Shown here piece after piece: positions 5,866 through 8,332 of a DNA stretch of 8,332 bases; positions within the stretch are counted from its first letter, which is position 1, and each line of letters begins with the position of its first letter. Position numbers and translations under genes: made by a program. The notes below the pieces were generated by a model, which had not been told where the DNA came from, did no database searches, and worked only from the letters and a program-made list of their open reading frames with translations. Source of the DNA: Rhodospirillales bacterium (GTDB taxonomy: Bacteria; Pseudomonadota; Alphaproteobacteria; UBA8366; JADFVY01); NCBI GenBank assembly GCA_024644185.1, contig JAHELM010000082.1, positions 1 through 8,332 of the forward strand. Direction: 5' to 3'.

Positions 5866-6651
5866 ATGGTCGCGATTCTGTCAAACGACCGCGCGTTCAT
5901 CATCCGCGCGGTGAAGGACATGTACACGGATGTCGCCGGACATCCGGACAAGGCGTTCCACTTCCCCACCGGCCGGCCTGCCTGCCTGTTCGTCGGCTAT
6001 CCGGCGGCCGAGCTGGATGCGATTCCGGAAACCGCGGTGGAATCCTTCGCCGGCGTCGGCTATCCGCACCGCGCCGGCCAGATCGGGGCCGGCGACACGG
6101 TGCTGGATATCGGCTCGGGATCCGGCACCGACGCGCTGATCGCGGCGCGCAAGGTGGGCGCCGCCGGGCGCGTCATCGGCCTCGACATGACGGATGCCAT
6201 GCTGGACAAATTCAAACGCAACATCAAGCGCATGGGCGCCGGCAACGCCGAGGCGCTGGAAGGCAACGCGGAAGACATTCCCTTGCCCGACGCCAGCGTC
6301 GACGTGGTCACCAGCAATGGCGTTCTGAACCTGGTTCCCGACAAGCCCCTTGCCTTCCGCGAAATCGCCCGCGTGCTGCGCCCCGGCGGGCGGGTGCAGA
6401 TCGCCGATATCGTGGTTGGCAGCCCGATCTCCGAGCAGTGCCGCGGCAATCCGCAGCTCTGGGCCGAGTGCGTCGTCGGCGCCTCGCTGGAGACGCAGTA
6501 TCTGGAGATGTTCGCCGGGGCCGGCCTGACCGATATCCGGGTGCTGCGCCGCTTCGACTATTTCGCCGGCAGCAGCAGCGCGTCGACCCGCAAGATCGCC
6601 GCCGGCTTCAACGCCGCCGCCATCGAGATCGCCATGCGGAAACCAGCCTAA
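5866..6651 (+). CDS. ArsM-like class I SAM-dependent methyltransferase (second copy)
   Basis: A 261-residue class I SAM methyltransferase, clearly a paralogue of the protein encoded at 3982-4776. The shared features run in the same order: MYxxVAxxPxxxxHFxxGR near the N terminus (19-37), YPAAELDAIPETAVESFAGVGY (45-66), the SAM loop VLDIGSGSGTD (79-89), GLDMTDAML (105-113), SNGVLNLVPDK (150-160) and VLRPGGRVQIADI (170-182). As in the first copy, the ArsM SNC cysteine is replaced by Gly (Gly152); Cys202 (AECVVGAS) is kept, and Cys40 and Cys192 are further cysteines. The C-terminal part (about 228-261) differs from the first copy, which suggests a different substrate or partner. It is the last gene of the operon. 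Its TAA (6649-6651) overlaps the TAG of the convergent ABC gene (6648-6650). The enzyme class is certain; the acceptor substrate is unknown. Confidence 0.85.
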   Translation: MVAILSNDRAFIIRAVKDMYTDVAGHPDKAFHFPTGRPACLFVGYPAAELDAIPETAVESFAGVGYPHRAGQIGAGDTVLDIGSGSGTDALIAARKVGAAGRVIGLDMTDAMLDKFKRNIKRMGAGNAEALEGNAEDIPLPDASVDVVTSNGVLNLVPDKPLAFREIARVLRPGGRVQIADIVVGSPISEQCRGNPQLWAECVVGASLETQYLEMFAGAGLTDIRVLRRFDYFAGSSSASTRKIAAGFNAAAIEIAMRKPA

Positions 6652-7445
6652 CCGAGCAGCAGCTTGTCGTCGTCCAGAGCCTCGCCCTGGCGCTGGCGGG
6701 CGAACAATTCCAGCAGATCGGGCACACCGAGGTCCCGACGCTCATCGCCGGCCATGTCGAAGACGATGCGCCCCTCGTGCAGCATGATCGTGCGGTCGCC
6801 ATGTGCCAGGGCGTGGCGCATGGAATGGGTCACCATCAGCGTGGTCAACGTCTTCTCGCCGACGATACGGTCGGTCAGCGCCATCACGGCGGCACCGGTC
6901 TTCGGGTCCAGCGCGGCGATATGTTCGTCCAGCAGCAGGATGCGGCTGGGGCGCAGCGTCGCCATCAGCAGGCTGACCGACTGCCGCTGCCCGCCGGACA
7001 GCCGGCCCATGGTGTCGCCCAGGCGGTTCTCCAGCCCCAGGCCCAGCGTTGCCAGCAGGGCGTGGAACTCGTCGCGGCGATCGCGGGTCAGTGCCCGGCG
7101 CAGCGTACCGGGCCTGCCGCGGCCAAGGGCGAGCGCCAGGTTCTCCTCGATGGTCAGGCCCTCGCAGGTGCCCGCCATCGGGTCCTGGAAGACGCGCGCG
7201 ACAAGGGCGGCGCGGCGGGCCGCGCTCCAGCCCGTGACCTCCTGCTCGTCGATGGCGATGCTGCCGGCGGTCGCCGGGATTTCGCCGCTGATCGCGTTCA
7301 GCAGGGTGGACTTGCCGGCGCCGTTGGAGCCGATGACGGTAACGAACTGGCCTTGCGGGATGTCCAGGTCGATCGCGCGCAGCGCGCGGGTTTCCAGCGG
7401 CGTGCCGGCATTGAAGGTGACGATCAGGCCGCGCGCGCGGATCAT
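6648..7445 (-). CDS. ABC transporter ATP-binding protein, TrpXYZ/branched-chain-like family
   Basis: A 265-residue ATPase of an ABC importer. Walker A is GSNGAGKST (39-47), the Q-loop glutamine is at 87 (FQDP), the signature LSGGQ is at 149-153, Walker B is RILLLDE (168-174), the D-loop is ALD (178-180) and the switch histidine is His207, so the ATPase looks intact. The phrase LLLDEHIAALDPKT is characteristic of the ABC family paired with permeases like the one upstream; known examples import tryptophan or tyrosine, and many members have no known substrate. The ATG at 7445 has AAGGGG at a spacing of 8 nt on its strand (plus positions 7454-7459). The start overlaps the permease stop by 4 nt (7442-7445), so the two are translationally coupled. 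Its end overlaps the stop of the convergent methyltransferase gene. No substrate-binding protein is in the window. Confidence 0.92.
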   Translation of the reverse strand: MIRARGLIVTFNAGTPLETRALRAIDLDIPQGQFVTVIGSNGAGKSTLLNAISGEIPATAGSIAIDEQEVTGWSAARRAALVARVFQDPMAGTCEGLTIEENLALALGRGRPGTLRRALTRDRRDEFHALLATLGLGLENRLGDTMGRLSGGQRQSVSLLMATLRPSRILLLDEHIAALDPKTGAAVMALTDRIVGEKTLTTLMVTHSMRHALAHGDRTIMLHEGRIVFDMAGDERRDLGVPDLLELFARQRQGEALDDDKLLLG

Positions 7446-8332
7446 GGCGCGCGCCCCTTGGCGGCGCGGGCGGCAAATCCCGACTTCAGGCGCGGCAGGA
7501 TCAGCGCCACCGCCACCAGCACGGCGGTGATCAGGTTCAGGTCCGAGGCATTGAAGCCCAGGAAGTCGGCGTTCAGCGCCAGGGCGACGGCGATGCGGTA
7601 GACCACCGAGCCCAGCACGCAGGCCAGCGCCACGACGGCTATTCGCCGCGCCGGCACCAGCGTCTCGCCGATGATGACGGCGGCCAGGCCGACGACGATG
7701 GTGCCCAGCCCCATGGTCGCGTCGGCGAATCCATTGGTCTGGGCGAACATGGCCCCGGCCAGCGCCACCAGCCCGTTGCTCATCGCCATGCCCACATAGG
7801 TCTTGGTCCCGGTCTCGATCCCCTGGGCCCGGGCCATGCGCTTGTTGGCGCCGGTGGCGCGCAGCGCCAGCCCGTATTCGGTGGCCAGGAACCAGGCAAG
7901 TCCGGCGGCCACGACCAGCGCCACGGACCCGGTGAAGATCGGCTTCAGATAGACCGGGGCCAGTCCCAGACCCTCGAACGGGGTCAGCATCGTCGACTCG
8001 GTGATCAGCGCCACATTCGGCTTGCCCATGACCCGCAGATTGACGGTGTAGAGCGCCGTCATGGTCAGGATGCTGGCCAGCAGATGCAGGATCTGGAAGC
8101 GCAGGTTCAGGAAGGCGGTGACCAGCCCGGCGCCGCCGCCGGCCAGGATGGCGATGGCGGTGGCGGCAAAGGGATTCATCCCGGCGACGATCAGCGTCGC
8201 CGAGACGGCGGCGCCCAGCGTGAAGCTGCCGTCGACCGTCAGGTCCGGGAAATCCAGAACGCGGAAGGACAGATAAACCCCGAGGGCGACCAGACCGAAC
8301 ACGAAGCCGATCTCGATCGCCCCCAGGAATGC
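7442..8332 (-). CDS. ABC transporter permease, TrpXYZ/branched-chain-like family (5' end outside window)
   Basis: An inner-membrane permease of the BPD_transp_2 (LivH/LivM-like) type, with 296 residues visible and several hydrophobic segments. The frame is open to the window edge. A GTG at 8302 could be read as a start, but the ten codons before it continue the expected family N terminus (AFLGAIEIGF leading into VFGLVALGVYLSFR), so the true start is probably only a few codons beyond 8332. Family signatures are FPDLTVDGSFTLGAAV (residues 28-43 of the visible part), SILTMTALYTVNLRVMG in the middle, and the cytoplasmic loop GLALRATGANKRMARAQG (about 154-171) that contacts the ATPase. It is coupled to the ATPase gene by an ATGA overlap. 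The substrate-binding gene would be expected upstream, outside the window. Substrate is unknown; aromatic amino acids or related small organic molecules are family possibilities. Confidence 0.9.
   Translation of the reverse strand, partial: AFLGAIEIGFVFGLVALGVYLSFRVLDFPDLTVDGSFTLGAAVSATLIVAGMNPFAATAIAILAGGGAGLVTAFLNLRFQILHLLASILTMTALYTVNLRVMGKPNVALITESTMLTPFEGLGLAPVYLKPIFTGSVALVVAAGLAWFLATEYGLALRATGANKRMARAQGIETGTKTYVGMAMSNGLVALAGAMFAQTNGFADATMGLGTIVVGLAAVIIGETLVPARRIAVVALACVLGSVVYRIAVALALNADFLGFNASDLNLITAVLVAVALILPRLKSGFAARAAKGRAP

Noticed and set aside
3982..6651. Calling either methyltransferase arsM
   Set aside because: The SNC cysteine expected for arsenite methylation is Gly in both, so a gene symbol would overstate the function.
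6438..7601. 387-codon open frame on the plus strand
   Set aside because: It is antisense to the ABC ATPase, which has every ATPase motif, and its composition (Gln/Arg/Ala/Gly) is that of a shadow frame.
8300..8302. GTG as the start of the permease gene
   Set aside because: The ten in-frame codons before it continue the conserved hydrophobic N terminus of the family to the window edge, so it is an internal valine.

Overview
The window is GC-rich (about two thirds G+C by eye), tightly packed, and has no mobile elements, tRNA, rRNA or CRISPR. Gene content and codon use suggest an alphaproteobacterium, perhaps a Rhodospirillales-type organism. That is an inference from the glcDEF order, the TrpXYZ-type ABC pair and the SigR/RsrA-like pair; no rRNA is present to confirm it.

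Layout. (1) 1-3346, plus strand: the glycolate oxidase genes glcD (3' part only), glcE and glcF, closely spaced and ending at a 7-bp hairpin. (2) 3347-3566: a 220-bp intergenic region with a strikingly AT-rich core. It holds a near-consensus FNR/CRP-type palindrome and then a textbook ECF-sigma promoter (GGAAC, 16-nt spacer, CGTC). (3) 3567-6651, plus strand: a five-gene unit encoding a DsrE-like CxxC protein, an ArsM-like SAM methyltransferase, an ECF sigma factor, a zinc-type (ZAS) anti-sigma factor translationally coupled to it, and a second, paralogous ArsM-like methyltransferase. (4) 6648-8332, minus strand: an ABC ATPase and the permease before it, of the TrpXYZ-like family related to branched-chain amino acid permeases. 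The permease start lies just beyond the window edge. The ABC gene converges on the second methyltransferase gene, and their stop codons overlap.

How the parts work together. GlcDEF should oxidise glycolate to glyoxylate. The five-gene unit is the most interesting part. Its sigma/anti-sigma pair resembles the redox-sensing SigR/RsrA type, and the ECF promoter in front of the first gene suggests that the sigma factor drives its own operon. The likely output is a sulfur/thiol-handling DsrE-like protein plus two methyltransferases. These resemble arsenite methyltransferases but carry Gly where arsenite methyltransferases carry a cysteine in the SNC motif. The inferred picture is a thiol- or redox-stress (possibly metalloid or reactive sulfur) response module; its real substrate cannot be read from the sequence. 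GC-rich hairpins in two of the intercistronic gaps, and a weaker one in the third, may set relative expression within the operon.
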